Origin: Acestrorhynchus altus
Lineage: Eukaryota > Chordata > Actinopteri > Characiformes > Acestrorhynchidae
Direction: 5' to 3'
Assembly: GCA_034509495.1 (NCBI GenBank)
Contig: CM067503.1
Coordinates: 1,682,437-1,746,436, forward strand
DNA length: 64,000 nt
The notes under the pieces were generated by a model. It was not told the DNA's origin, did not search any database, and was given only the letters and a program-made list of their open reading frames with translations. Numbering within the stretch: position 1 is the stretch's first letter; each line of letters opens with the position of its first letter. Position numbers and translations under genes: made by a program. Below are positions 1 to 9,893 of this stretch, one piece after another.

Positions 1-700
1 GATGAGGGGGAACGGAGTTCAAACTACCATAAATATTTAACTCCAAAGTAGCTGTTTATCGGTTCGAGCCCGACTGTTTGTTTATTTGCGCTGCGGTGAA
101 ATAACTCAGTCCAGAACTTCTGGCTTAAACTTCAAAAACAAAAACCTGACGCCACTCTTTAGGCCTAAAATCAATCATGGCTGGAAAATGAGCAATTATG
201 CTACCTACTGGGCAGCCGCCCCTCCACCCCGAGCGAAAACTCCTTGGCTTTGAAGCAGGGATAATTTATTAACGATAAGCATCTCAATGACAGTCTAAAT
301 GGCGAAAACGTCCATGTCACCCAGCTGGCTGTCTCCGCGGTAACGGGCACCCGAGAGGAGCACTCAGGTCACTCATGTCTTTCCAGTTATCATTAAGCGC
401 CATTGATTTAATGAATACATCATTTACGAGCGCTTGGACCTTCATGGCCCACTGCTTCATTAAGTGCAAAGCAAAACTAATACAGGGAGCAACCTCGAGC
501 TCACCTCCAGAGACGGAGCATCCGCGGGCCTCGCAGGAGACCAGCCCAGACCCCCCTTCCAATTCTCATTTACTCCCATTCAGTCCACCCCCCCACTCCT
601 GCCTTCCTTTCCTTCACTATGAGTGCAGGGTTTCCAGCAGGGGGAGTGGATTTATGCACCTGAGCAATAACTAACTCTCATCAGTGGGCAGTTCTGTACA
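1..700. other. Single-copy noncoding island, candidate regulatory element
   Basis: No repeat family or coding exon is recognised. From about 180 to 540 the sequence is complex, of balanced composition and free of microsatellites, with homeodomain-type cores such as TTATTAACG, CATTAAG and TTTAATGA. Short open frames on both strands overlap here and resemble no known protein, so I treat them as chance. A conserved enhancer-like element is an inference from texture only. Confidence 0.3.
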
Positions 701-1280
701 GCGCCGCTATATATACATTTCACTTATGTAAGATGATGCCTGTATTATAATGTGAGGCAGACCCCCCCCCCATCTGTGATCATATTAAAGGGCAATCCCA
801 CCATATTTTCAATAAAATTCATTGAAAGTCCAATAAACTCTCCAAAAGTGGGGGGTTGGTGGGAAATGAGACGTGGATTTCTTTACATATGTTGATATAT
901 TAGAACAAGGGGTCATAACTCAAATACAGCCACTTTATTCACTATCCAAACCCACCGTTTTAATATGGAACACTGATGGCAAAATAATGGGGAATCGGAA
1001 ATAATATGTTTTCTTTGGGGACTGTTTTGTCAAAATGCTGCATGTCTACTTCCACTCTGAACAGGAAAATCGTCTCAAGGCAATCGTAAACCAATATATC
1101 AGGCATCAGAGAGAGTATTAATAACTATTTAGTTCAATAAGAGAGTGAGAGAGTGCTGACTCCATCTAGAACCTAAACTGATTAAGAATGAATGTGCTCA
1201 CAGTATATATGTATATATATATATATATACATACATTAGTTATAAAGTTATATGTATTTATTTATTTGTATTTTTTTATT
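701..1280. other. AT-rich noncoding stretch with short (TA)n
   Basis: No gene or recognised transposon. It contains a run of nine C near 763-771 and an interrupted TA/GTA microsatellite at about 1203-1231. Nothing else stands out. Confidence 0.5.
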
Positions 1281-1578
1281 ATTGCCTTTGACTCCTGTCA
1301 ACCATACGGTTAGCATGTCTCCAGAATGTCTTGTCTTCTGTTTGGGTCCTCAAGCCTCAGGTTCATTAGTCCCTGAATTTTATCAATCCATCTTTTAGCT
1401 GGTGGCCCTCTTCCTCTTTTACCTTCATCTCTTCCAAGCCGGTGTGTCCACTCTTCCAATTATGTGTCCAAAGTAAGAGAGCTTCTGGCCTTCCAGCAAG
1501 AGGTTAAGCTTGATTTGGTCCAGGATCCATTTGTTTGTCTTCTTTGCTGTCCAGGGATCTCTCAGAAGCGTTAGCAAC
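1281..1578 (-). mobile_element. RTE/BovB-like LINE, degenerate 3' end of ORF2
   Basis: Reading the minus strand from about 1574 downward gives LTLLRDPWTAKKTNKWILDQ, then LLLEGQKLSYFGHIIGR, and after a frameshift GKRGRGPPAKRWIDKIQGL and LRLEDPNRRQDILE, followed by stops. The order W-TAKK...ILDQI, LLLEGQKL.YFGHI, GKRGRG and W.D.I is the C-terminal tail of reverse transcriptase ORF2 in RTE/BovB-type LINEs. At least one frameshift and several stops show a dead, 5'-truncated copy. The catalytic reverse transcriptase domain and the endonuclease are absent. The family assignment is by motif recognition; another non-LTR clade with a similar tail is possible. Confidence 0.8.
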
Positions 1579-1599
1579 ACCCGAGTTCAGTCATATAAT

Positions 1600-2440
1600 A
1601 ATGCAATGATTTAAATGATAAACTTCCATGACTTACTGAAATATCCTACCACACGTGAAAAGCCCACATTTAATCAACAGACGAAACAATGGAACCTTAA
1701 AAAAGACGTTGCTAGAGAACTGGACCGACGTTCGCAACAATCAGAAAACGCTCAAATATCCAAACACTGTTCGCTGGGTCGTGGGGTTGCATTTCAACCC
1801 CTATCAGGTACATTATATAACACTGCTGCCTTACCTTCCTTTCTCTACCTTGTGCTGAGAGCAAACTTAGAGCTGTGTGTACCAGAGTGTGTGTTTGAAT
1901 GTGTGTATGTTCTGGAATGGAATCTCCATCCATGTCCCCTGGTGTCCCCCCAGCTGCTAATCTGGTTACTGCCAGTGCTGCCCCCACTCTGGGCTTCGGG
2001 CTCTGCCAAAACAGCCCACCACCCATCTCCTCTTCCCAGGAGTGGAGGGGGAGCTGCTCGGGCCTGGGCTAATTCCCTTCTCTGCGGGGAAACAATTAAC
2101 GCCTCCACTCTCGGCTTTATGGTCAGACAAGCAGCTGCTTCTCCTCCTTCTCCGGGCACATTAGCACAGGAGGAATGGCGAGGGGAGAGGAAGAGCAGGC
2201 CAGTGCCCACTTACTCTACTGTAGATGCAGCCTGTGGGGAGGCTGGCGGGACGGCCCGCCGGGACAGCCCGGCTGATGTGCTCCGGCAGGTTCATAAAGA
2301 CGATGTATGGATGCAGGGAGGCATAAGTAACGGCCATGGACCCGAAGACACAAGCAAAACTATCGCTTATAAAATGAGTACAGCTTGGTCTAGCTCTTTA
2401 TTGTGAGCCTAGGAGATTTATAGTGGCGGCCTCAAGATCA
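1600..2440. other. Noncoding stretch carrying the longest non-repeat open frame
   Basis: A plus-strand open frame of 263 codons (1615-2406) crosses this region, but it has no recognisable domain, odd composition, and overlaps open frames on the other strand, as expected where GC content is locally high (about 1920-2300). I do not call it a gene. The sequence at 1910-2200 is complex and repeat-free (AATTCCC, AACAATTAACGCC) and is a candidate conserved noncoding element. Confidence 0.35.
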
Positions 2441-2740
2441 TGAATTGTGAATGTGGGGCCTATAATGCAAACTTTGCTGGAAAAAAAGGAAAATGATGCA
2501 CGAAATGTGCACCATGTGCACTAACTGGAACCTAGTGAGTTCTAGTCACTAATCTGCATCTTTATTGCTGTGAATTTTTTGCAAGAACCCCACTAGGACT
2601 CTAGTCCCTGTCCCTGTCCCATAGGATGCTTCTGACACTAGGAGGATGAGGACGAGAGGATGTAAAGTCAACCACTGCCTGTTTTCCAACTGTTGTCATG
2701 GCATCATTGCTGGGCAGTGTCACTATCTTATCACTATCTT
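2441..2740. other. Unassigned noncoding sequence
   Basis: No gene is visible. Short internal near-duplicates occur (CACTATCTTATCACTATCTT at about 2721-2740; 'tccctgtccctgtccc' at about 2606-2621). Otherwise featureless. Confidence 0.4.
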
Positions 2741-2823
2741 ATCAATTTCTTACTGAATAAGGTCACGCTTGATCCAGACCCCACCTGGAGTCATCAGGTG
2801 CAAGGTAGGAACACCCTCTGGGC
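2741..2823 (-). mobile_element. SINE-B 3' fragment (minus copy)
   Basis: This stretch is the reverse complement of 3678-3759 with about one mismatch over some 80 bases. In the plus copy the same sequence forms the 3' part of a SINE-like repeat. It is therefore a truncated copy of that element in opposite orientation, immediately followed by a different SINE at 2825-3058. Confidence 0.75.
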
Positions 2824-2824
2824 A

Positions 2825-3058
2825 GTCAGTTCCCCAGCCCTGAAACCATAGCTGACAGCCTTTGCCGGCCAGCATCACTCTTGGTGTTATGTGGGGAGAG
2901 AGTGCCGTCTACCCACCCAGAGAGAGCACAGTCAATTCTGCTCTCTCTCAGACTCCGGCAGCTGATGGCAAGCAGCACCACCTGAGATTCGAACCTGCGA
3001 TCCTCAGATTATAGTGGTGGCACATTAGACCACTGAGCCACGCGGAGTCTCGCTGCTG
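2825..3058 (-). mobile_element. tRNA-derived SINE (SINE-A), near complete
   Basis: On the minus strand the element starts near 3058 with a tRNA-like head: a box-A-like TGGCTCAGTGGTCTAATG and, about 40 bases later, a box-B-like GGTTCGAATCTC, matching the RNA polymerase III internal promoter layout. The acceptor stem does not pair convincingly, so it is a SINE head and not a tRNA gene. The body carries the TGCTCTCTCTGGGTGGGTAG motif and continues to about 2825. Related body fragments occur at 6808-6925 and 49820-50010. Confidence 0.7.
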
Positions 3059-3060
3059 AT

Positions 3061-3370
3061 TCATGATTCGCTAAGCAAGTGCAGAGCCTGACCACGAAGA
3101 TAAAAAAGGCAAATACGAGTCTGCAATCGGCGAATCTGAAGCGTAATTAATGAGAAGAGACAATCAGAGCGAGGGTTAAAGGTTATGCTAATGCATTTGT
3201 TAAGGAGAACACTGCCACTGGAGCTCAGAAAGTCCTTGTGTTGTTGATGATGAAGAGCGGTGGCCTCATTTAGCTACCTGTGCACCCCGCCCCACCCTGA
3301 GCTGCTGCTGCAAGGTCCCTGTGACGGAAGAGTCATCCATTAATTATCCCTGCTGTTTTTTTTTCACAGG
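3061..3370. other. Single-copy island, candidate regulatory element
   Basis: The sequence is complex and repeat-free. It contains TAATTAATGA near 3146, a POU-like palindrome ATGCTAATGCAT at 3185-3196, and ATTAATTA near 3340. Cores like these are typical of developmental enhancers, but conservation is unknown. Confidence 0.3.
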
Positions 3371-3479
3371 ACAGCGGTAAACAACAGCAGAATGCGGCTG
3401 CAAGGAGCAGGTGTGTGTGGTAAAGGGAAAGAGAGGGAGAGACAGAAAGAGAGACGTTCTCATATGGGAAAATATATAC

Positions 3480-3770
3480 ACTGAGACCTGGCTTCGCGGG
3501 TTCCATCCCTGCTCGGGTCACTGTCTGTGTGTTCTCCTTGTATCCTTGCCGGTTTCCTCAGGATACTCCGGATTCCTCCTACCTCCCAACAATGCACATG
3601 ATGGGGGAACTGGCCCTGCTAAATTGCCTCCTAGGTGTAGGTGTGTGTGTGTTACCCTGCAATAGACTGGCACCCTGTCCAGAGGGTGTTCCTACCTTGC
3701 ACCTGATGACTCCAGGTGGGGTCTGGATCAAGCGTGACCTTATTCAGTAAGAAATGGATAAAATGGAAGT
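3480..3770 (+). mobile_element. SINE-B, near full length
   Basis: A tRNA-type box-B-like segment (GGGTTCCATCCCTGC, about 3499) is followed by segments common to an abundant teleost SINE-like repeat: GTGTTCTCCTTGTATCC, GGTTTCCTCAGGATACTCC, TAAATTGCCTCCTAGGTG, CCTGCAATAGACTGGC and the 3' part at 3678-3759. Open frames crossing it (3411-3665, 3529-3750) are by-products of the repeat. Family membership is from memory of teleost repeats. Confidence 0.7.
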
Positions 3771-4134
3771 GTTATCACAAAGCACTTTACAGAGATCCAG
3801 GTTTGAGCCTGGTTTGAGCAGCTAAAGGGCGACAGTGGCAGAAAATGTTTAATGCGCTGATTTTACAAACTTCACTTCCTCCACAGATTGTGTGAATCCA
3901 CTGTCCTTCATTTGCTCAAATACTCCGAACAGGTTGTAACTGTAACTGCACGTGTGTAGAACGAACTTCATCCTCATGTTATCTTAATATTCTGTACACA
4001 CCTCGTGACCCACCTTCACTAAAACCCTAAAATGAAACAATGGAGTTTTAAACCCTCAGGATTAGATTCAGCCGCCTAAACAGCTTTCACAGCTGCAGCA
4101 GAGACTCGCAATTGCCATGGGTGGAGAGAGAGAG

Positions 4135-4191
<57 letters not shown>

Positions 4192-4587
4192 GTGGTTTTT
4201 GGAGAATGTAAATAATTTTATTACTGATCTTTGAATCTTGAAGGTACAGCTTGCATGGAAATGGACAAGTTATTTTTCACTTTTTCCAATTTTGGAGACA
4301 CTTTAGGAAAAGAAATCAAATTTCATGTTGAAAAAATAACATTTAGGGAGTTTTTTCTGAAACCAAACGTGGTGCAAGTCATTTTTGACCCTTAAGACAA
4401 CACAAGAGTTAAACGTTCCATTTGGAATGTTGAACGAATTCATTTGGACAGACATTATCAGAATGGCCTCAATTGGACTCTTTTCTGATTAAAGTGTACA
4501 TGTGGACGTATCCTCTTCCGACTGAGCAATTAGTCGGATTAGTAACAGATTATTAGGATGGATGTAGCCACGTTCCATTCTATCAGC
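3771..4587. other. Noncoding stretch with GA/GT microsatellite
   Basis: No gene is recognised. (GA)n at about 4124-4138 runs directly into (TG)n at 4139-4185. The rest is AT-rich with no identified repeat. Confidence 0.5.
4124..4185. repeat. (GA)n(TG)n microsatellite
   Basis: About 7 GA units are followed by about 23 uninterrupted TG units. The long TG run should be length-polymorphic and can adopt Z-DNA. Confidence 0.95.
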
Positions 4588-4815
4588 TCCTCTGATCACA
4601 CAGGAGCTCTTTGTGGTTCTATAATTCCAGACTGTAGTTCATCTGTTTCTCTGCAGACTTTATTCTCCTCCTCTCACCCTGATCTTCAATGATCAGGACC
4701 CCACAGGACCACCACAGAGCAGCTATGATGTGGGTGGTGGGTCATTCTCAGCACTGCAGTCACACTGACACGGTGGTGGTGTGTTAGTGTGTGTTGCGCT
4801 GGTACGAGTGTATTT
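4588..4815 (+). mobile_element. Non-autonomous DNA transposon fragment, 'CAGCACTGCAGT' family
   Basis: The segment carries signature words of a very common teleost repeat: CATCTGTTTCTCTGCAGAC, TCTTCAATGATCAGGACCCC, CCACCACAGAGCAG, TCATTCTCAGCACTGCAGT and GGTGGTGGTGTGTTAGTGTG. The full element, as I remember it, has termini reading CAGCCATAACATTA, seen separately at 24064. An opposite-strand partner copy lies at 56355-56560. There is no coding capacity. Confidence 0.7.
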
Positions 4816-5330
4816 ATTGTCCACGCACATGTTTAAAAATACATATAAAAGTTATGGAATTAAAATAGTCATTATGAAGAAGTTTGTACGTCCTTCCAGA
4901 GTAAAACGTAATAACCACATCAGGCCTTAATTGGCTTGTTAGGGCTGCTAAGGCAGTTGAAGAACTGTCATTAGAGACTGTCAGCTGATGACAATTCCAG
5001 AGCGAGATAAATGCTCCTTGTTTTAACACTCAGCAGCGATGTGTTAATCTAAGCTACTTGCTGAGGATCTGAAAAATGAAGCTGATGCCTAATTAGTGAT
5101 ATAAAGGTGCTTCCAGCTCACGGTTCCTCTCTGAAAGAACTGTTCAAAGTTTTAGAGCAACTGTGGAAGTCACGAAAAGATCGGAAAGATCAGATGTTGT
5201 ATGCTGGACAAAAAACAAAGCCACAGGTGACACAAAATGACCTGCAAGAAGGTTCAGTTGATGCAGAAGTGGACGTGCACCAGTGCTGGTCCGTGGAATA
5301 GGCTGTATAGGTCACTGGTAGGGGCACGGC
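4816..5330. other. Unassigned noncoding sequence
   Basis: Moderately AT-rich, with no repeat family or exon recognised. Open frames of 64-71 codons here have no recognisable domain. Confidence 0.4.
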
Positions 5331-5446
5331 CCAGTCAAGGGGTGCCAGGGTACCTCAACTGAGGCACAACTGTATTTAATTCCAGAGGTGGGTAGAGTAG
5401 CCCACAAATGAACTCAACACAAGGCCAAGTCAAGTTGAGGCAATCC

Positions 5447-5522
5447 GTCCATCCATCCATCCATCCATCCATCCATCCATCCATCCATCCATCCATCCAT
5501 CCATCCATCCATCCATCCATCT
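5447..5522. repeat. (CATC)n tetranucleotide repeat
   Basis: About 19 uninterrupted CATC units. On the minus strand the repeat reads as tandem D-G-W-M residues, which explains the apparent 86-codon frame there. Confidence 0.97.
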
Positions 5523-5599
5523 TCTTATGAGCTTCATCCATCCATGAATACCCCCTGCACAGGGCAGTTGGAGGAAACAGGAGTACACAAAGCATATAC

Positions 5600-5685
5600 C
5601 GGACAGAGAAGGCTTTCCACTAGCTGTGAGGATTTGATTGATACTACATGGACCATTGGATCATTCCAGAGAACACAGATGTGTA
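5600..5685 (+). mobile_element. Internal fragment of 'GGGACACCTG' DNA element
   Basis: AAGGCTTTCCACTAGCTGTG, GAGGATTTGATTG and ATCATTCCAGAGAACACAG occur in the same order as in the longer copy at 15265-15640, with internal deletion. Both ends are missing. Confidence 0.6.
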
Positions 5686-5940
5686 TTATGTGTCTGTAAT
5701 GATAAAAATGAGAAACCAGTCTCTGGTTCAAATATTGTGGCGTTATTTATGTTCAACATTGCGTCTCTTCACAGATATAGTTCCACCTGTCAACAAAAAC
5801 AGCCAATCAGCTTGCTGGTTATGCTGCGTACAAAGGAAGGCTGATGTGCATGTGGGAAAACCCCATCTTGATATGGAGGTCACGCAAGCACAGCAGTCAG
5901 TACAAGCCAAAAAGTAATTTTTGTGCATTATTGAAACAAA
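5686..5940. other. Unassigned noncoding sequence
   Basis: No repeat or gene is recognised. Overlapping short frames on both strands (5638-5928) have no recognisable product. Confidence 0.35.
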
Positions 5941-6420
5941 TGTTACAAACTTTTCTTGGGTTTTTGTCAGATTTGATCATTAATGTTAAATATCGATTTG
6001 AAACTGTAATATGATCTTGAGTTTACAGTGTTTTGGTGTCTCCCCGTTCATATCCACCAAGTGAGCAGTGTCTTTTTTGGAGCTTTGGCCTTCATGACCA
6101 CCTTTTTTTTTCTTTTGTGGTGGCAGAAAAACATAAACTTCTACATTTAGATTTGAAAAACCTGAAAAGATGAGATGTGATTCGCATTAACCTTTAGAAA
6201 TCTAGGCCAATTTTGTTTGATATTTATGTAGTTTTTTGTGCTTTTATTCACCAAAACATTGGAAACATATTTATAGGAGACAGTCACACATATTTCCTAT
6301 GTTACTATAATTTACTATCTTCGTTTGAAATGTAAAAATAACAGAATGTAAATATTGTGCTTGTTTTGTTTCTCCTGGAGCTGAAAATGTAGACAGTATG
6401 TCAGTAATGTCATTAACACC
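5941..6420 (-). mobile_element. Dispersed repeat family F, diverged copy
   Basis: The segment resembles other copies in inverse orientation to 50060-50560: AGGAGACAGTCACACATAT and a following TATTAT/TTAC-rich stretch match the reverse complement of the ATATGTGTGACTTAC end of that copy, and it leads directly into the GCCCCGCCCCCTCTCTCTGA motif shared by the family. No coding potential. The classification is unknown. Confidence 0.45.
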
Positions 6421-6810
6421 TGTATGCAGGTTGAGCCTCAGCCCCGCCCCCTCTCTCTGATCAGTCAGAGTCTGTATGCAGGTTGAGCATCAGCCCCGCC
6501 CCCTCTCTCTGATCAGTCAGAGTCTGTATGCAGGTTGATCATCAGCCCCGCCCCCTCTCAATGATCAGTCAGAGTCTGTATGCAGGTTGAGCCTCAGCCC
6601 CGCCCCCTCTCTCTGATCAGTCAGAGTCTGTATGCAGGTTGATCACCAGCCCCGCCCCCTCTCTCTGATCAGTCAGAGTCTGTATGCAGGTTGAGCACCA
6701 GCCCCGCCCCCTCTCTCTGATCAGTCAGAGTCTGTATGCAGTTTGAGCATCAGCCCCGCCCCCTCTCTCTGATCAGTCAGAGTCTGTATGCAGGTTGAGC
6801 ATCAGCCCTT
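6421..6810. repeat. 52-bp tandem array, about 7.5 copies
   Basis: The unit begins TGTATGCAGGTTGAGC and contains CAGCCCCGCCCCCTCTC and TGATCAGTCAGAG. Unit starts fall at 6421, 6473, 6525, 6577, 6629, 6681, 6733 and 6785, an exact 52-bp period with only a few substitutions between units. The last unit is partial. Single copies of the same sequence occur at about 17293-17325 and, inverted, at 50080-50125. Each unit carries one GC-box-like CCCCGCCCC (Sp1/KLF type). Confidence 0.95.
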
Positions 6811-6925
6811 CTCCTGTCTCATCTACCCACCCAGAGAAAGCATGACTAATTTTGCTCTCTGACTCTGGCTGATGATGGCAAGCAGCATGCCCTGGGATTT
6901 GGACCTGCAATCTTCAGATCAAAGG
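6808..6925 (-). mobile_element. SINE-A fragment
   Basis: CTACCCACCCAGAGA, TTTTGCTCTCTGACTCTGGC and TGATGGCAAGCAGCA match the SINE-A copy at 2825-3058 in the same orientation. The tRNA-like head is decayed: the box-B region reads GGTCCAAATCCC on the minus strand. Confidence 0.65.
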
Positions 6926-7252
6926 GGTAAAAATCAGATTTGATTCACTTCAGCTTGGTAATATAAATGTAATCTTAGGGAACGTCACACCTTGTTTGGT
7001 CTGGACATCCTACATCTAAAGGGGTGGTCGTACTCCAGATCAGCTCAGGGTTGGACTTTTCTGAGCCAAAACTCCCTGCATTGGCAAAACACACACATCA
7101 GAAACACATCCTTGTTCAACCCAGTCATGTCAATGAAGAGGATGATGATCAGGACCAGAAGAATACAATGTAATTTGGTCCAGACTGGAAAAGTCCTTAT
7201 TGAAGGGGATACACTGCCTGGAAACTGGGTTTATTTCTCTTGTCCTCTGACT

Positions 7253-7293
<41 letters not shown>

Positions 7294-7500
7294 TGTATGA
7301 CACAATTAAGATAAGAGTTGTTTCTCTTGTCCTCTGTGTCTGATGAGAGAGAACGAGAAAAAGAGAAGAACACAATCAATTTGACTAATTTAGGATAACA
7401 TATTACGGACAATGGGTAAAACATGCCGTGTTGGAATGATGTACTGATGAACAACAGTGGAAAAGCCTTGTTTCCATTGTATGGTGAAGGAGAGAGCGAG
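6926..7500. other. Noncoding stretch with (GA)n
   Basis: Contains (AG)n at 7259-7289 flanked by two near-identical words TTTCTCTTGTCCTCTG (about 7233 and 7321), an 85-bp-spaced direct duplication around the microsatellite. No gene is recognised. Confidence 0.5.
7259..7289. repeat. (AG)n microsatellite
   Basis: About 15 uninterrupted units. Confidence 0.95.
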
Positions 7501-8090
7501 GAGGGCTGTGCCTTATCTTTCTAATTATTCCAATTATCATGGCACGCTATGAAAACGTGATTAATAACACTGAAGACATTGTTGTGGCAATTAGCCATAT
7601 GGTGGTGGGACCCTGCTCTGTCACGATTTTGCCATTAGCATCTACTTATGTCTGTCAGGCGCGTGGGCCCATGACGGGCTGCAGTTCGGCTCACCTTGCT
7701 CCAGTCTGAGCTCCTCCAGCGCCGGGGCCTCGCAGCTTCTTGCCTGAGTGAATTTTTCATGCGGTATCCGCTTGGACCGAGGACGGATGTCAGGTGGCAT
7801 GTGGGACGGCCCGTCAAAGCTAGTAGCTTAGGTCTGGGAGTGGGATTTTGCTTTTGCTCTGGCAGATTCACTCTGAGGATGGCAACAAAGGCACCGGCAA
7901 CTCTTAGGAAGCCATGCGTGACAAATTTTGGACACTGGGTGGGTCGTTGGGTTTCTGCAAAAATGCAGGAGATATGAACAAGACATCAGGAAGACTGGTG
8001 TGAAAAGAAGGGGATGTCAGGCATAGGGATATTTTACTTGGCCAGGTCATAGGGATTGTTTGCACTAGACCAACTAGCCTAGAGCCTGGT
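7500..8090. other. Single-copy island, candidate regulatory element
   Basis: Repeat-free, complex sequence with ATTA-type cores at 7520-7660 (CTAATTATTCCAATTATC, GTGATTAATAAC, GGCAATTAGCC). From 7690 to 7960 frames are open on both strands (78-93 codons) without recognisable domains. Best read as noncoding. Confidence 0.3.
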
Positions 8091-8360
8091 GGATAATGGA
8101 ATTCCCAAATGGATCACTCTCCTGGCCATGTTGTCAGGCCTTTATACAAATCTGATATATAGCAATATATTAATTTCAAGAACGTGTCATATATTAAAAT
8201 ATGTGGAATACTTGAAAATCCAACGTACATACAACACTCAAAAAGTAGTTGCAACCAGAAGGACGTGTGAGATTGCAGTTCTGCTGTGAAGGAAGATGAA
8301 GGTGATCAGGATCAATAACTGATGATAACTGTAGTCTGATCTGATCAATATTTATTGATC
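8091..8360. other. Unassigned sequence next to a transposon remnant
   Basis: AT-rich; it may be 3' sequence of the transposon at 8364-8700, but no terminus can be fixed. Confidence 0.3.
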
Positions 8361-8363
8361 TAC

Positions 8364-8700
8364 TCATACAGAAGTGGTGTCTCTCAGTACGGCGTCGGCT
8401 TTAACGCAACACGCCAGACGTCTCTGCATGGAGGTGTAGAGGTTCCTAATGGTGTCCTGTGATGATCCATCCCATGCAGCTTGAATGTTCTCACTCAGTT
8501 CTGTAGACGGCAGCAGTGTGTGGATGAGTGTCGTCCTGTTGGAATAGAGCACCGGAGTGTGTGTTCAGAAAAGGTAGAACCACTGGTTGTGTCTGTAATG
8601 AAGACCAAAGGTGATCTGGCATCATGGCATTCTGGCTGGCATTCCGAATCTGCTATGACACCATCACAGTCGTGTATTGAAGTGTATGTATATCAGAATG
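8364..8700 (-). pseudogene. Tc1/IS630-superfamily transposase, C-terminal remnant
   Basis: Minus-strand translation gives ALFQQDDTHPHTA, the block around the second catalytic aspartate of Tc1/mariner transposases (usual form FQQDNARPHTA), then after a frameshift TELSENIQAAWD, SSQDTIRNLYTSMQRRL and CVKADA, the usual C-terminal end. The segment between these blocks, which should hold the catalytic glutamate (SPDL.PIEH), is missing. At most about 110 of roughly 340 residues remain. Dead copy of a lineage distinct from those at 11-15 kb; another trace is at 21590-21960. Confidence 0.75.
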
Positions 8701-8764
8701 TGTGGAATTACCATATATCCAACATATATTTGTCACTCAAAGCTTACTCTGGCCTTTAGAGACA

Positions 8765-8822
8765 GTAGAGAAGTAGAGAAGCAGTGAACGAGCAGGTGTC
8801 CCAATACTTATGTCCATATACA
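8765..8822 (-). mobile_element. Terminal fragment of 'GGGACACCTG' DNA element
   Basis: Reads GAGCAGGTGTCCCAATACTT then TGTCCATATACAG, the reverse complement of the terminal sequence of copies at 9774 and 41432. Only the end is present. Confidence 0.65.
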
Positions 8823-9139
8823 GATTATAGCCCATCCACTGTCGGCCTCCTCTCACTCCTCAAATCCATCACTGATAACTTTCTGAACACGTGACTTGGG
8901 TGATAGATCGTTCTCAGCACAGCAGTGATGCTTGCACAGTAGTATGGGATGTCCAGTAGATTGGTCCACCATCAGGAAAGCCTCTTTGGTCAGAAACCGA
9001 CTACTGATGAATGACTGGAGGAAGGCAAAAACATATGAAACGCCCCGGGTTTCCAGCTGTGCGCCAGCAAGGAGGGGGTTTCCAATAAAGTGGCACGCAA
9101 GTGTACATAAGACAGAAACCTCAGATTAGGCAACAAATA
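8823..9139. other. Possible decayed 'CAGCACTGCAGT'-family element
   Basis: ATCGTTCTCAGCACAGCAGTG (in part) near 8910 resembles the core of the element at 4588-4815, and flanking words (GTCCACCATCAGGAAAG) read like another piece of a DNA element. Too diverged for a firm call. Confidence 0.3.
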
Positions 9140-9770
9140 CAAACAACCTCATAATGCTCTTCACCTTCGCAATCAGATCACTCAAGCCTCGCCCACAGCA
9201 GAGCAACGAAATCATTTCCGCCACAAATCCCCCTCAATGATCCTGACTTGCCAACATAAACAATGCGCAGCGCTCTGGGAGGGGTGTGGAGATGGGACTG
9301 GCAGATTGAACTAGTTCCAGACCATACTGGGGACTTAATATAGGCTTCAAAAGAGGACTGGGAGATGGGCTTTTCATAGGATAATTAAAACAGCAAGATG
9401 GATTCTGTAATTGAGCGAAAAAACAGGATCCGAACAACATCTGTGCAATCCACATAAATCATTTCAATGAGAAGCCCAGACTACAATAAAAACGCTCAGC
9501 CTTGGAGTCGGAGAAGCTGTCAGCTACATTTTGGATGCGCAAATAGATGGCAGGATAACAGCCCACCTATCCCCTTTCTGACTCTCCTTCTCGCTCGCAG
9601 AGGAACAATAGAGGTAGAGCGACGAGGGACAAACGAGAGATGGGTTATGTGGGTCCATTCCCTCTGCTTTAATCTTGGACAGCTGATCTATCAGTGCTCC
9701 ATCCACAAAATGCAGTCCTCCGTAGATACTGCTGCAATGCTGCTTTGTCAACCCAGTCGTGGTCAAAATC
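9140..9770. other. Single-copy island, candidate regulatory element
   Basis: Complex repeat-free sequence with AT-hook and homeodomain-like words (GGATAATTAAAACAGC, CTGTAATTGAGCG, TAAATCATTTCAATGAG). Frames on opposite strands (9234-9455, 9467-9799, 9524-9766) have no recognisable domain. Confidence 0.3.
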
Positions 9771-9773
9771 CAC

Positions 9774-9893
9774 CTACAGCACTATATGGGCAAAAGTAAT
9801 GGGACACCTGCTCAATCATGTCTTGCGAAATCAAGGCAAATAAAAATAGTTTATCCTACTTTTGTTGGAGTTACTGTTTCTACAGCATGGTGC
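9774..9893 (+). mobile_element. 5' end of 'GGGACACCTG' DNA element
   Basis: Begins CACTATATGGGCAAAAGTAA then TGGGACACCTGCTCA, followed by CGAAATCAAGGC, TTTATCCTACTTTTGTTGGA and GTTACTGTTTCTAC in the order seen at 15265-15640. It is cut off by the minisatellite that starts near 9893. Confidence 0.75.

Noticed and set aside
1615..2406. 263-codon plus-strand open frame
   Set aside because: No recognisable domain, residue composition shifts along its length, long antisense frames overlap it, and local GC enrichment explains lack of stops.
2990..3058. A functional tRNA gene
   Set aside because: Box A and box B are present, but the acceptor stem does not pair well and the segment continues into a SINE body.
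6421..6810. CRISPR array
   Set aside because: Units are contiguous 52-bp repeats without unique spacers, and the context is a vertebrate genome.
8364..8552. Host gene on the minus strand
   Set aside because: The protein blocks match the C-terminus of Tc1/IS630-type transposases, so it is a transposon remnant.
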